Shown: one piece after another, positions 31,090 through 43,017 of the stretch | How the letters are laid out: each line of letters begins with the position of its first letter | How positions within the stretch are numbered: the stretch's first letter is position 1 | Assembly: GCF_032062135.1 (NCBI RefSeq) | Contig: NC_092860.1 | Span: forward strand, 63,132,949 to 63,196,948 | Origin: Pyxicephalus adspersus | Lineage: Eukaryota; Chordata; Amphibia; Anura; Pyxicephalidae | DNA length: 64,000 nt | Reading direction: 5' to 3' | Made by a program: the position numbers and the translations under genes | Notes under the pieces: model-generated | Databases searched by the model: none | Seen by the model: the letters and a program-made list of their open reading frames with translations, nothing else | What the model was told of the DNA's origin: nothing

Positions 31090-31873
31090 TACTAAACCGC
31101 TAAATGGTGTATGCTACAATTTTGTGACCTGGAGGGCCTTCAATCACCACATAAAATAACCAAATATTGTAGCACCTGAAAAAATTAAGAACTGATCGCT
31201 ACTGCAGGAAACACATCTATATTCTTCCTTCTTCCATCTTATGCGTAATCAATGGGTGGGAGAAGTTTTGGGGAGCCTCTGCACCTGGTTGACAAGCAGG
31301 GCTGCTAATCCTCATCAATAAAAGACTGCAAGACAACATCATGGGCAAGTCTTGTGACTTTACTAAGGGAAGATGGGCAACTGTTACATTACACTTTTTG
31401 GCTAAATCTTTACTGGTATGGCTATATATGGCCCAAATCAAGATAATCACACTTTCTATGGCAAAAATATAAATATTCTTACCAGTTTACTATCCGCTCA
31501 ATATTGGTTACAGGAGATTTTATTGTGGCACACACATACAAAGGAAGACAGAAGTCCACCACCACTATGGTATGGTATAACCAGCTCAAATTACAATTTT
31601 TTCCAGGCTTTTTTTTCTTCCACTAATCTGATAGATTCTTGGAGACATCTGCATCCTTTAGAAAGAGAATTTGCACATGTTTCTGCAGTGCATTCAACAA
31701 TGTCCATAAATGATTTTGTCTTGACCTCAGACAACCTTCTCATGAGAATAGAAGCAGCTGACATACACCTAATTGTTACCTCCAACCACCCATCGGTTTC
31801 TATGACCTTATCTGTTGGCTATTTGCACAAATCAGATTTTGTATGGCAATTACCATCATTTTTGGCAAGATGA
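31090..31873 (+). pseudogene. L1-A ORF2 endonuclease domain
   Basis: Broken frames read VTWRAFNHHIK, then a LLQETHLY block (the QE(T/S)H motif of AP-type endonucleases), YGPNQDN (Y.PN block) and, from 31418, a 151-residue frame covering the second half through SINDFVLTSD and LIVTSNHPSVSM. The last block stands where an S-D-H motif is expected. In intact L1 this domain nicks the target DNA. Confidence 0.8.
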
Positions 31874-33520
31874 GTCATTCCAGAAATACTTAAAGCACTG
31901 GTGGATGGACTTTGAGTGTCACAATGTAGAACATAAGTCAAACCTGCAACTATACTGGGACAAAGCAAAAGCAGTACTCAGAGGACTGATATTAGCTCAT
32001 GAGACTTTTTTGAGAAAACGCGACAAGCATATGATGTATATAAAACCTCTTTAACTCCACAAGATCGTGAATCATGGTTGCAAGCAAAAAGAACTTGTGA
32101 TTTATGGATCACCCAGTATGATGAGATTATCAGATCTTATGGAGCAGCTGAGTTCTTCTCACCGCATATACCAGATATCAAGGACTCCCATGGTTTAGTA
32201 GAACGGGCACCTAGGGACATAGCAACTGTTTTTGCAACTTTTTACAAATATCTCTAAAGTGCTTAAGACAGTGATCAATCCAGGGGGCAATTATTTTTGG
32301 ATCAACTGATCCTCCCTCAACTGACAGAGGATGACCTAAGTTTTTTGAATGCTGAAATAACTTCGGAGGAGGTAGTGTCTCCAATTAAACGATCCACCAA
32401 TTCACAAGCACCAGGACCAGATGACTTACCGTCTGAGTTCTTTAAAATACTCATAAATGACATATCAACTCTGCTAACTATACTATATTATGATATGTTC
32501 TACTCTTCTTTCTATTTACAATCTGGCCTCTTGGCATATATTAAAGTACTGCCAAAAAACAGAAAGACCCACTTAACCCGAGATCATATCGTCCTATATC
32601 CCTTTTCAATCAGGATGTTAAAATCCAAAATATTGGCAGATCATTTAGCGCAACTCCTCCTGAAGTTGGTAAGTCCTGACCAGTCTGGCTATGTACTGGG
32701 CAGGTCAACAACATACAATATTAGGAAACTTCTGCTTGTTCTGGAGCAGGCTCGTCTGTCAGGCTCATTCTCAGTGACGGTGGCGTTGTTGGAGAAGTCG
32801 TTCGACAGTATAGAATGAAACTGGCTTCACTTCACACTGCTAAGTAAATTTGGCTTTCAAGGTCTTATAACTAACTTCTTAGGTTCCATGTACTCTTTCC
32901 CCACAGCCCAAATCCACGTAGAGCGAGTTTTATCTCACATGTTCCCATTCAGTAGAGGGGCACGCTAGGGATGTCTGTTATCCCTGCTACTTTTGAATCT
33001 GGCTATAGAACCTTTAGCCAGGTCGTTCCAACAATGTGGGGTCTTTGAAGGTGTCAATATACATGGTAAACAACTAAAGTCACCAATGTTTGCTGATAAT
33101 ATAATGCTCTTCTTGAATAATCAAAAAAGAGAGCTAACCAATTTACCCCAACATATCCAATATTCCGGAACCTTCTCAGGATTCTGAACTAACTATTCAA
33201 AGAGTGAATGAATCATCTGATGTAATGGCTGTGATCAAAACTCTAGGTCTCAAAATTGCTAAAAATGTTATCACCTATTTAGGAGTACGAATTACTTGTC
33301 ATGTGCCGGATATGTATAGGTTAAATTATGCCCCATCTATTGAAAAAATGTTATCTGAGTTGTCGACCTGGAAAAATCTGCCTTTATCATTGATGGGTCA
33401 CTGTCATCTCAATAAGATGATCAGTTTTGCGAGACTGCTCTATCCATTGCTGACTTTTTTTCTTTATGACTCAGATGTCAAAAGACTTCACTCAGCTTTT
33501 GTTTCTTTTTTTGTAGCAAG
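31874..33520 (+). pseudogene. L1-A ORF2 reverse transcriptase
   Basis: Frame 32297-32818 holds SPIKRSTNSQAPGPDDLPSE and FFKILINDISTLL (RT entry), then YVLGRSTTYNIRKLLLVLEQ and LLEKSFDSIE, where motif A has lost its first Asp. Further on: a motif B-like SRGAR-stop-GCLLSLLLLNLAI, FADNIMLFL (motif C, FADD changed to FADN) and YLGVRITCHVPDMYRLNYAP. The catalytic Asp residues are therefore damaged at two motifs. The thumb continues to 33524. Confidence 0.85.
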
Positions 33521-34500
33521 GTAAAACACCACGCATAGCCAGAGCCAAGTTGTCACAGCCAAAGTAACGGTTGGGTCTGAATTTTCTTGACATACACAAA
33601 TATGGCATTCACAAACCTGGCATGTCTTATCCGCCATGTGAGAGACTGGTAGCAAAGTACATGACACTACACTACGACCAAGTTTGAATCTTATTTGGTA
33701 ACACCATGGTTCCTACTAGGTTTATTGAATACATCTTTCAAAACCATTCCACATACTTCTTGTAAAAATTTACTTTTGAGGGATACTCTAAAAGCGTGGC
33801 GGGAAACTTTGCATGGGTGTTATGCCCAAGCCACCCCAGGTATGCCTCTGCGTACTACTCCGAGCTTTCCTCCAGGCTCACAGTAAAAGGCATACCATTT
33901 ATGGGAGAGACATGGCATAACTTCTTTGGCCCTGTTAGATGAAAACAGGTTACTGTTTTGCCATTCTTAGTAATTTTGTCAAATATGCCCTTCCTTCTCA
34001 TTCCTTCTCATTTTTTTTTTTTTGTTCTATTTACAAGGAAACATACTTTCTTTTAGATCTTCTGAGGCCACTACTCATATTGAGTTGACACCTTCTTTGT
34101 TACAAATATTGGGTGCTTCCAAACACTACATTTCTGATTACTAGCCTTTGCTAATGAATAGCACGTCAGGTCCTGGACCTAAATTGTCTTTTGTGCACTG
34201 GGGATGTAACGGGCCGAACTTATCCCATAACTCCACACACGGCTCTTTCCATACACCACCTCTGTCTTTGCATTCACAGGGCCAAAATATTTTTCTGTCC
34301 AAATTTAAACATTTATGATTTTTGGATGATAAAAAGTGTATTCTAAAAAATAGTTTAGAACCTCATCCACCTACGATTACACAACTTACAGTTTATCTTC
34401 AATTTTTGATGTTAATAGATAAGACTGGGGCTACTCAGTATCTGGATACCCATCCTCAATGATTTTTAAATACGTGGATGCCCCATCTAAAATACACTCT
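33521..34500 (+). pseudogene. L1-A ORF2 C-terminal region, decayed
   Basis: Short broken frames such as IARAKLSQPK and LGLNFLDIHKYGI continue the ORF2 connector. A T-run lies at 34009-34023. Near 34300-34480 a piece reading KNSLEPHPPTITQLTVYLQF resembles the last part of L1 ORF2. No intact Cys/His motif was found. Confidence 0.5.
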
Positions 34501-35148
34501 CTCTGGGGCATGTCTGGCCAGCACCTAAGATGGCTACCTAATCTGAGTGTTCTGCAGTAGTGTGAGCCGTTAGCAACTTCCATAGCTACTTACTGCAGTG
34601 TGGATCAGGCGGAACCTATGTCTGAGTCACCAAGCTCCATCAGATTTTCTAAGTCTCCACCTAAACATTAAGCGGATGTTTTGCAACTAACTCTGCAATC
34701 TCCCCTAAAACCGGGGCAACAACATGCAATTAGCAAAACACCTGTATCTCAAGCTGGTAACAAATTTCCTACTAATAAAGAGTTTTCTACCCATCATAAA
34801 GAGTTATCTATTTCCATCATGAAAGAGATGATGCTCTCTTTGAAACACTCTTTACATCAGGACATTGCTGACATGTTTGCTCAGATCAAGTCATCTACTA
34901 CTCACCATGACAAAAGAATTCAACATTTAGAAAAGAAAGTAGAGGAATATTCCCATGCTCACAATGAGCTTGTAGATGTACACCAGGATCACAGCACTGA
35001 CTTACAGTGGATTAAACAAAATATATCTGACATGGAGGATCGCTCTCGGAGAAATAATATCAAATTTAGAGGGATTTCTGAATCGGTTTCTCAGCCAGAA
35101 TTAACAGGATATCTTACAACCTATCTTAAACACCTTTTACGGGGACGT
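34501..35148 (+). mobile_element. Second L1, 5' part (L1-B), cut by L1-C
   Basis: Begins near GGGGCATGTCTGGCCAGCACC. Its ORF1 runs from about 34618 with one early stop to 35148, where L1-C sequence starts abruptly (CGGGGACGTGGCCTGAAGATG). The ORF1 C-terminal domain and ORF2 at 45270-49000 could be its other half. Confidence 0.75.
34618..35148 (+). pseudogene. L1-B ORF1, N-terminal and coiled-coil region
   Basis: Contains MKEMMLSLKHSLHQDIADMF, a heptad-like region with IQHLEKKVEEYSHAHNELVD and MEDRSRRNNIKFRGISESV, the standard entry to the RRM of L1 ORF1p. It stops at LTTYLKHLL, where the second L1 is inserted. The final residues of the longer open frame (RGRGLKMAPSSCV) belong to the next element. 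Confidence 0.85.
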
Positions 35149-35245
35149 GGCCTGAAGATGGCACCGAGCAGTTGTGTCTAGTCAGAGCTTTTTGCAGCTT
35201 CTCTGTCACTCACCGTATCTGTCCCCGTTACTCACAGGCTGGCAG

Positions 35246-36263
35246 ATGATGGTTCGGAAACAAGGCAAAGGCGGACCCGATAAGACTCCCACGGCGAGAT
35301 CGATCTGGTCCTTCCTGGTGGCTGAATAAGATTCTCTGGCCGGAGGCCACAACACATGCTACCCTCCTGCAGCATCTTGCGTGGCAGAGCTTGTGTGGCA
35401 GCCTGATGCAGGACCTTGGGGATACCCAGCCTGAGTCCCCTGCCTCACAGAGCTCGATGGAGCCAGACTTATCATCTCCTGGGTCCCTGGCAGACTATGT
35501 TAGCGCCCTTCCCTCTAAGGATGACCTATCCTGTTTGCAGACATGAAAGGTTACCTCAAAACAGAGGTTGACTCTCTGCGCACTGACCTCTCGCATACTC
35601 TGACTAGGGTAGAGGAGGTAGAAAACAGGCTGGACTCCCACAAAAAGGCAATAAGGAACCTTCAAGATGCACATCAAAGGTCAGCAAAAATGCACCGCAA
35701 TATATTTTATCAGTTGGAGGATGCTAAGAATAGAGGTAGGAGAAAAAATCTTAGGATCAGTGGCTTACCTAAAGCTACAGGGCCTGATCAGCTGGAAGCC
35801 ACCATAAGGGGCATATTTAACCAGATCCTGGGTTTCCCTACTACCCCTCTGCTACAGTTTGACAGAGTGCAAAGGGCCCCCAGAGCAAAGGCTGCTCCTT
35901 CTGATTTTTATCGGGATGTTGTTTGTCGCCTACACTATTTATCAGATAAAGCTGTTATTCAAGAGAAGCTTAAGGCCTCCTCCACACATGATTTTGATGG
36001 AGCCTTCATTACCATCTACCTGAATCTTGATAAAGCTAGGCTGGACAGGCACAGGATGTTGCATCCACCAATTGGCAACACTTAGAGGGGCCGGCATACA
36101 GTACCGTTTGGCCTTCCCTTCTTGCTTAACTGATAGGAAAGATGGCCGCTCTTCCACACTGCGTTTCCCGGAGGATTTAGAGTCTTTTTGTTCTAACCCG
36201 GGCATACTGAAACCCTCTCTCTTAGGATGGCAGGATGTGGACTGCACTTGGTCCTCACTTTCA
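35246..36263 (+). pseudogene. L1-C ORF1
   Basis: Starts MMVRKQGKGGPDKTP and soon meets a stop. From 35543 a 180-residue frame has a coiled coil (TEVDSLRTDLSHTLTRVEEV), the RRM entry DAKNRGRRKNLRISGLP, FDRVQRAPRAKAAPSDFYRD and the C-terminal domain start LNLDKARLDRHRMLHPP. After a frameshift it continues GIQYRLAFPSCLTDRKDGRS. This matches the coiled-coil, RRM and CTD order of L1 ORF1p. It is cut at 36263 by the Penelope element. Confidence 0.88.
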
Positions 36264-37096
36264 ACAGATTTTGGGACTTTTGAGGCCCAATTCAATCTGA
36301 ATAAGATATCACTTAAAAAACTTTATTTTAATATCAAGCGCATACCAACCATCTTTTAACAATAAAAGCATAATATACAAGCAACATCTCCTGTGTGAAC
36401 ACCAAATTAATGGGTTACATGTTGTCAACGCCTTTTGCAGACTATTGAGATCTGCTTCTTCAGGACAATTACAGGAGATCCACAATAATAACATATGATC
36501 CAGAAATTAGTTCTTACATCTGTAAATATATACCAAGTAAGATACATAGGCTATATATATACATAAACTTACAAAGCTGCCTATATCAGACCCAACATCT
36601 CATGGCTGAAAGGATGTTTCACCAGTTAAGCACAAAGAAGGAGGCGCACAGCGGCAGCACTTAATGCAAACGTCTCCAGATGAGATCCTATTGGTTTCAT
36701 CAAGGTGATAAAACCAAGTGGATGGAAATGATTAGAGATAAATAACTTAGTTTGTGTTTCATTAAATACATGTGTAGATAGCACTTCTATTACTGTTATT
36801 TCATCATAATTCTAAATTACAAGGGGAGTGGAGGAGTTTATTTTCATTGTGTATAAAATCTTGGAATAATGTTAGTCTGTAGAATTCTTGCTGTTATAAT
36901 TAATTCTATATAGGGCTTCAAATCTCAGTCAAGCACATGAATATTATGATCAATAAATATTCAATAACTTCATGAGTTTTGCTTGTTATATAGAAACCCT
37001 AGTTTCTTTATACTCAACAAATTAAAAAGTCAATGGTTTCATGAGGTTTCTTCACTTAATACATTTTAGAATAATATAAAGATTAATCTAAAAATT
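36264..37096. repeat. PLE2 inverted arm, left
   Basis: Reverse complement of 40205-40984 with diverged bases and indels. Matching blocks include ACAGATTTTGGGACTTTTGA (outer end), GGTTTCATCAAGGTGATAAA, AAAGTCAATGGTTTCATGAG and GATTAATCTAAAAATT (inner end). It carries the hammerhead-like motif that the right arm has lost. Inverted terminal repeats are one of the known arrangements of Penelope pLTRs. Confidence 0.9.
36426..36463 (-). ncRNA. Hammerhead-ribozyme-like motif 2 (in the PLE2 arm)
   Basis: Minus strand reads CTGAAGA, stem GCAGA/TCTGC closing TCTCAATAG, then AAAA and GGCGTTG. CUGANGA, a perfect 5-bp stem II and the downstream (G)AAA-GCGTTG spacing match the hammerhead core known in Penelope terminal repeats. 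The essential G of GAAA is A here, so this copy should be inactive. Confidence 0.6.
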
Positions 37097-37099
37097 GGA

Positions 37100-38086
37100 T
37101 ATCTCATCAACCCCTATGTATGTAAAAAGGAAAATTATGGAACCTATGAAAATTAAGTAAAATGAATACTAACAAAGTGTCAATAATACTCCGTTATGTT
37201 AATCACTTATTGAAGTAGTTATAAAGACAAAGGGGAAAAGGGAAAAAAACATGCTACCTACTTTGCAAGAATGGTTGTACTGAGAGCGTAATACACATCA
37301 ACAAACAATCCTGCACGAGGTGGAGAGGGAAGGAGACGTCGCAGTGATGACGTGCCAAGGCCCGCCTGCACATGCCAGTGAAAGACGCAGGAAGAGCCCA
37401 GGAGATTTTATTGAGAGCTCGCCCTGCGTCACAAGGACAAGTCTGCAGGCACGTTTAGGGGCGTGCCTACAGACATGTCGTCCGATTAGCTGTTAGGCGT
37501 CCATCACTTAAAGGAGCGGGTGGCCGTCAGCCGCAGGACTGAGGTCCGACCCACCACTCCGGGTTTATTATCCCAGCAGATTGAAAAGCCAAGCTGCATG
37601 GTTGGTCGCCACTATTGACAGCAAGTGATAAAGTCTGGGGGAGAATATATTAAAGAACCAACGGGTTCATACTACATAATTCATAGGATAAATTGATACA
37701 TTTTAATAACTAATGAAGAAAGGTTTTGATACAAAAACAGATACTTCATATTTTTTTTATAAAAAAAGGGTGTATGTATATTTTCATAACTGGAAATCTA
37801 ATTATAAATACGTATCAGTAAATATCATACATCCATACTATTTTATACATGATTCTGATAAATATAAATTTATACACAAAATATCAAGTGCATGGGGATA
37901 GGAAAACACAAAACCAAACAGACACTTAGACAACAACAAAAAGAACCTGATGAAAGACTGATAGTAAAACTAGATATTCAACAGATATCAATGGGGGTAA
38001 GTGAGGGGAATATCATTGTCCTTCATAAAACTAAGATTAGGTTATCGAAGTTGGGTTTAAATAACCATATTGTTGATGTTGTTAAG
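37100..38086 (-). other. PLE2 3' noncoding region with GC-rich block
   Basis: Lies between the end of the endonuclease and the left arm. At 37310-37620 it becomes GC-rich (GAAGGAGACGTCGCAGTGAT, GGACGCCTAACAGC on the reverse strand), in contrast with the AT-rich surroundings. No coding similarity. Open frames at 37713-38092 have no known motif and lie partly antisense to the nuclease. Confidence 0.6.
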
Positions 38087-38428
38087 TTATAGGAAAGATT
38101 TGAAGCTAATTGCTTCATTTAGGCCTGGAAATGTGGTCGCTTTAGGATTAAAGATCCACCTAGTCTCTCTCTGCACTAAAGATTTGTCCCAGTGGCCTCC
38201 GCGAGGATCTTCTGGGACATTTTTGAGTATTGTAAATTTGATTGCCTCTTCATCAAAGTCATGATGATTGGCCATATGCAGGCTAAGCGGACTTGTTATT
38301 TTGCCATTAGTAATATTATATACATGTTCGTATATCCTTTTCCTGAACTCCTGCTTAGTTTTCCCAATGTAGAAGCATCCGCAGGTACAGTAAGCCATAT
38401 AGATAACTCTACAATCTACAATTGACAT
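38087..38428 (-). pseudogene. PLE2 GIY-YIG endonuclease
   Basis: A 113-residue frame with CRVIYMAYCTCGCFYIGKTK (IY and YIG tyrosines), EFRKRIYEHVYNI (catalytic Arg helix), PLSLHMANHHDFD (His), then FTILKNVPEDPRGGHWDKSL and ETRWIFNPKATTFPGLNEAI (late Glu and the Asn of the fold). All landmark residues of the GIY-YIG nuclease of Penelope proteins appear present, so this domain is intact in outline. It is cut off from the RT by stops in the connector. The nuclease nicks target DNA for priming. Confidence 0.93.
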
Positions 38429-39129
38429 TTTGAGTTAGTTTTGGAGTGAAAATGACAGGAGGAGGGAATTCACCCATTTGGCTCCTGCCTGTCAGAAACC
38501 TATATTGGCTGAAGGAGCCACATGGGTGGATCTCACCTCCTGTCAGTAGTTTTTTCTGTTGTTTCTGATAATGGATATGAACTAGTTTGTCCTTTAAGGA
38601 CGGCAGTTTTCTATAGGTGAATTGAGGATAGTTTTTTAGATGCTTGCTGATACATTGGTCTGACATTAAGGTTGCCCAGAACTTATTAGAGATATTTGTT
38701 GAGACGGGTACCTAGTAATAATTGTAATTTCGTCCTTCTTTTTAATTTTCTTTTTGGTGTCAATTGAAAATAAGAAAGTCGAACAATCTAGTTTTTTGGC
38801 TCTTTGAGCTTTTTTGACCGTAGTTTTTGTATAACCTCTCCTCAACAATCTCTGCTGTAAGTCCCTCACAGCTATTTCATAGTCATCCTTCTGTTAACAG
38901 TTTTGTTTTAATCTTAAACACTGTGAGTATGTTATACTACGTTTTAGCGCTCCAGGGTGTGCACTTTTTGCTGCTAAGATAGTGTTTCCAGCGGTAAACT
39001 TACGATATATAGCTTTGAGGAGATGGATAAATCATCAATAATTCCTATCTCAAAATCCAAAAATGGCATTGAGGAAAAATTGTATTTTATCGTGAAATTT
39101 AAATTTTAAGAATGGACTTTTAATTTTTT
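38429..39129 (-). pseudogene. PLE2 RT thumb and connector, broken
   Basis: Pieces in different frames: AIYRKFTAGNTILAAKSAHP-like text near 39000, LQQRLLRRGYTKTTVKKAQR (38855), TYRKLPSLKDKLVHIHYQKQ (38610) and HPCGSFSQYRFLTGR (38520). These match the same landmarks in PLE1 (LLQRGNPKKMLKKAYK; TYRKATSLMDKLV). The Cys pair before the nuclease is damaged. Confidence 0.85.
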
Positions 39130-40167
39130 TTAAATCTCAAACAGCACAAATTCTGTACCTTGCCAAATGATGAGGACGTCATCAATATACCCCCGCCACA
39201 GAAGTATGGCGTAGGTATATCGATAAGGCCTCATCAGCAAACAGCTCTCTCCCCCACCCTCCCAGGATACAGGTTGGCATATGTTGAGGCACAAGATGTC
39301 CCCATAGCCACTCCCTGTATCTGGAGGTAGGTTTTTTTCAGCAAAGGTAAAAACATTCCTGGTTAATATATATTCCAATAAGGAAATAATAAAGTTGTTG
39401 TGTTCCGTCAGAAGTTGGTTGGTTTTATTAAGAAATGTTTTTACAGTTTGCAATCCCTTACAATGGGGGTTACTTGAGTAGAGGGCTTCTATATCTAACA
39501 CCACTAATAAGGAGTCATTTGGTACTGTTATCCCATCTAATGTTTTCAATAAATCTGGAGTATCCCTTAAATAAGGAGGTAAACCATAAGCAAAAGGTCG
39601 CAAGTAGTTGTCAAGTAGTTGGCTCGCTTCGGAGGAGATGCTTCCCATGCCGGAAACAATGGGGCACCCTGGTGGATCAATTAGGGTTTTATGAACTTTT
39701 AGCAAAGTATAAAATGTTGGTAATTTAGGATTTTGATTGTTTAAGTATTCAGAAGTTTTCCTGTCAATAATCCCATCATTTACTGATTTAGTAGTTAATG
39801 TATAATACTCATTGAAATAGATTTTTACTCGTGACTTAGGGATAATTTGATACCAGGATTGGTTTCCCAATACTTTCAAACACATTTTTTCATATTTAAT
39901 CTTGTCCATGACAACTACACTGCCCCCTTTGTGAGAGGGTTTAATTATGATATCACTGTTGTTATGCAAGTCCCTTATAGCTTTCCTCAGATTTATTGGT
40001 GGAATATTATAATTTTTGGAGGTTTCCAACTCGCTTATGGCTTGAGATACTTGTTGGACAAATAAATAAATGATGAGGTTCTGTTTTAAATTGGGAAAAA
40101 TATTTGGCTTAGTTGTAATTTGGAATGGGGATGCAGACAATTTGGTTTCATGTTCAGTGACAGGCAT
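39130..40167 (-). pseudogene. PLE2 reverse transcriptase
   Basis: A 345-residue frame: SELETSKNYNIPPINLRKAI and SDIIIKPSHKGGSVVVMDKI (N-terminal conserved region), FYTLLKVHKTLIDPPGCPIV (fingers), LRPFAYGLPPYLRDTPDLLK, LVVLDIEALYSS (motif A Asp), a motif B region that is frameshifted (the AMGT-equivalent reads in another frame around 39300) and GYIDDVLIIW (motif C, both Asp present). Penelope RTs resemble telomerase. The frameshift at motif B breaks the protein. Confidence 0.93.
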
Positions 40168-40204
40168 GATCTCATATTCCTCAAGTTCAAAGTGTAGATT
40201 AGAT

Positions 40205-40984
40205 TAATTTTTAGGTTTAATCTTTTTATTATACTAAAATGTATTAGGTGAAGAAACCTCATAAAACCATTGGCTTTTTAATCTGTTGAATATAAAGAAA
40301 CTAGGGTTCCTATATAACAAGCAAAACTCATTTATTATATTAAAAAATCATGATTATATGAAGTTATTGACTATTTATTGATCATAATAATCATGTGATT
40401 GACTGAGATTTGAACCCTTATATAGAATTAATTATAACAGCAAGCATACTGCAGACTAACATTAATCCATGATTTTATACACAATGAAAATAACCCCCCC
40501 CCCCCTTGTAATTTAGAAATATGATGAAATAACAGTAATAGAAGTGCTATCTACACATGTATGTAATGAAACACAAACTAAGTTATCCATCTCTAATCAT
40601 TTCCATCCACTTGGTTTTATCACCTTGATGAAACCAATAGGATCTCACCTGGAGATGTTTGCATTAGGTTCTGCCTTTCAGCCATGAAATGTTGGGTCTG
40701 ATATAGGCAGCATATTGTAAGTTTATGTATATATAAAGCCTATGTATATGATTTCTATACATCTACCGATGTAAAAACTTATTTCTGGATCATATATATC
40801 ATGATATTATCATGATAATATTGTAGATCTCCTGTAATTGAAACACCTCAACAACATGTAACCCGTTATTTGGTGTTCACACAGATGTTGCTTGTATATT
40901 AGGCTATATGTTTGATAATAAAATACATGTTTTAAGTGATATCTTACTTGGATTGAATTTGGCCTCAAAAGTCCCAAAATCTGT
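40205..40984. repeat. PLE2 inverted arm, right
   Basis: Partner of 36264-37096. In the PLE2 reading direction this is the 5' arm. It contains ATCACCTTGATGAAACCAAT and a C-run (40495-40504) and has lost most of the hammerhead-like segment (only CCTGTAATTGAAACACC remains where the core would be). Confidence 0.9.
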
Positions 40985-41599
40985 TCTTCTCTGTTTCTAG
41001 TGTTTCTACTATTAGGGGATGTGGGATTGTTATAGTCTTCAATTCCTCAACAAACATCCTGGCAGAGCAATCAATGCAAAAGGCCCAAACAACCATTGAT
41101 GGCCACTACATTGCCTCCACATGGGGATTGATTGCACCTAATGATGCCAGCCTTGTATTCCTTTTCTGTATGTTTTGCTACCTATGAGTTGTTTGTAAGA
41201 GATTTACTTTATTTTCTTACCACATGGTTTTTAATGTATTACATTTTGACAGAGAGGGGGCGGCACGTTGCTGTCCAATTGTTAGTTCTAATTTTGTTGC
41301 ACTGCAATCTATCTGATATATGATTCTACTAATGTGATGTTTGATGGCAATATATTGTCATGTTTCCCCTAGCTCTACAGCTTAGGGCCTGGTATGGTCT
41401 TTACTCAGTTCAGCAGGATTCCCTGCTCTTGGAGTGCCATGTGTATTGCATGGGTGATCATGCTTCTGGTTTCTTTATGAAACTTTGGTTTGATAAATGT
41501 AGTTTGTGTTTGTCTGTTAAAAAGGAATGTCTTAATGCAGAAAAATGCAAAGGGGGCATTGCGTATTTCTCATTTGATTGCAAACCCATGTCTAATAGC
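40985..41599 (+). other. L1-C inter-ORF region
   Basis: Between the Penelope insertion and the ORF2 start. No clear coding motif. It contains GACAGAGAGGGGGCGGCACG and a thymidine-rich stretch, as in spacers between L1 ORFs. Confidence 0.45.
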
Positions 41600-42960
41600 C
41601 ACAACCTTGATCTCCTATAATGTGAAGGGACTTCCCTCTGCCTCTAAGAGTCACCAGGTCCTACGTGAACTCCATTCCCTGCGAGGGGACATTCATTTTC
41701 TACAGGAGACACACCTCGCCTTTCACTCAAATGATAGATTATCCACTAGACATTACCCCCAGTGGTTTTTTGGTTTTTCGCAGTCTGGGAGATCAAGGGG
41801 GGGGGGCTAATGGCTTTCGCAGGGGTATTTAGTTTGAGTTGGCTGACTCAGCCTCTGACTCAGATGGAAGGTTTCTGTTTCTCAAGGGGAAGCTGTTTGA
41901 TCAAACATGTACTAAAATCTACTGCCCCAACAAAAACCAAGTACAGTTTTTCCTTGGCACCTTGTACAAACTGAGGAGGTTTCAGGAGTTGTTATTAGTT
42001 GTGGCAGGCGATTAAAAAATGTGGTGCTGGAACCCCTGCTGGACACTTCTTCTGGCAAATCTTGTCTTCCATTTAGAAAGGTTCGAAATCTAAAGAAATT
42101 ACTGCATAGTATGCAACTGAAAGATGTGTGGCGGGTTTTGCATCCGGGTGATAAAGACTTTTTATTCTACTCCCCGGTGCACGACTCTTCTCGTATTCTC
42201 GTATTTGACATAGTTTTTACTGACCACTATCACCTAAATAGACTTAGAGGTGCATACATTGCCCCACATACCATATCCGACCGCACTGCTGTAAAGGTCT
42301 TTATGCTACTGGGGTCCCCAGTCCCCCCCCATTCAGATGGCGTTTAAACGACTCCTTTCTGCGGGATAAAGATATTGATACTGATATTACCAGAAAATTG
42401 CAAAATTTCTGATAAAATGTTTCGGATCATACTGCTCCGGTTTATATATGGGAGGCTCATAAAGCCACCATAAGAGACAAACTTATGGCTCATGGGGCAT
42501 GTAAGAAACGGGAGAACAGCCTCAAACTTAAAGAACTGCTAGCCCAGATTTCTCAGTTGGAATCATTACATAAACACTAACAGTGGAAGGCACAAGCCAT
42601 GCAACCGACACATTTGCGGTCTCAGTTGAAGGAACTGCTGGACGATAAAGCTAAGTACACTATTTCTAGGGTTGCTAAAATATTCTATGAATGGGGGAAC
42701 AAACCAGGTACATTTTTAGCAAATGCACTTAGGAATATGAAAGTGGCCTCATATATGTCTAAGATTAAAAAAAGTCTGGTGCCTTGGTCCACCTCCCACA
42801 GGAGATAGCCTCTATTTTTAGGAATTTCTATCAGAACTTCTACCAGGTACGTGAAGGGGAGTCCCCAGAAACTCTAGCTATTCAGGGAGAAAAAAATCAA
42901 ACTTTACCTTAAAAGAGCGCAGCTGCCTAAATTATCCGGATGGCTTCTACCTGAAGTAAT
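41600..42960 (+). pseudogene. L1-C ORF2, endonuclease and following region
   Basis: Pieces: LISYNVKGLPSASKSHQVLR, LHSLRGDIHFLQETHLAF (QETH motif of the AP endonuclease), HYPQWFFGFSQSGRSRGGG (frameshift at a G-run), KLLHSMQLKDVWRVLHPGDK, FLFYSPVHDSSRILVFDIVF (residues near the catalytic Asp/His end), and further on LKELLDDKAKYTISRVAKIF and YEWGNKPGTFLANALR (start of the RT N-terminal region). At least five stops or frameshifts. Confidence 0.85.
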
Positions 42961-43017
42961 ATAAACAATATCGAGACATCCTTTTTCCTCACCTATGCAA
43001 GTATGTATATGACCTGA

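Larger units (their letters stand above)
29634..34500 (+). mobile_element. Tx1-type L1 LINE, nearly full length but decayed (L1-A)
   Basis: Starts near ACTTCCGGTTCCAGTGCC, followed by an ORF1 remnant (29774-30242), an inter-ORF region, a MITE insertion (30722-31075) and ORF2 pieces (31090-34480). The 3' end is uncertain, because the next L1 begins at about 34500. Multiple stops and frameshifts are present. Confidence 0.85.
36264..40984 (-). mobile_element. Penelope-like retroelement with inverted arms (PLE2)
   Basis: A 4.7-kb element in L1-C with reverse transcriptase (40167-39130), connector (39129-38430) and GIY-YIG endonuclease (38428-38087) on minus. It is flanked by arms of about 800 bp in inverted orientation. 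Possible diverged target duplication: TCCTCACTTTC on the left and TCTTCTCTGTTTC on the right. The internal 3' part (37100-38086) includes a GC-rich block at 37310-37620. RT plus GIY-YIG defines the family. Confidence 0.92.

Noticed and set aside
36309..36494. Minus-strand open frame over the PLE2 arm
   Set aside because: It spans the terminal repeat and hammerhead-like motif and has no conserved counterpart in the right arm.
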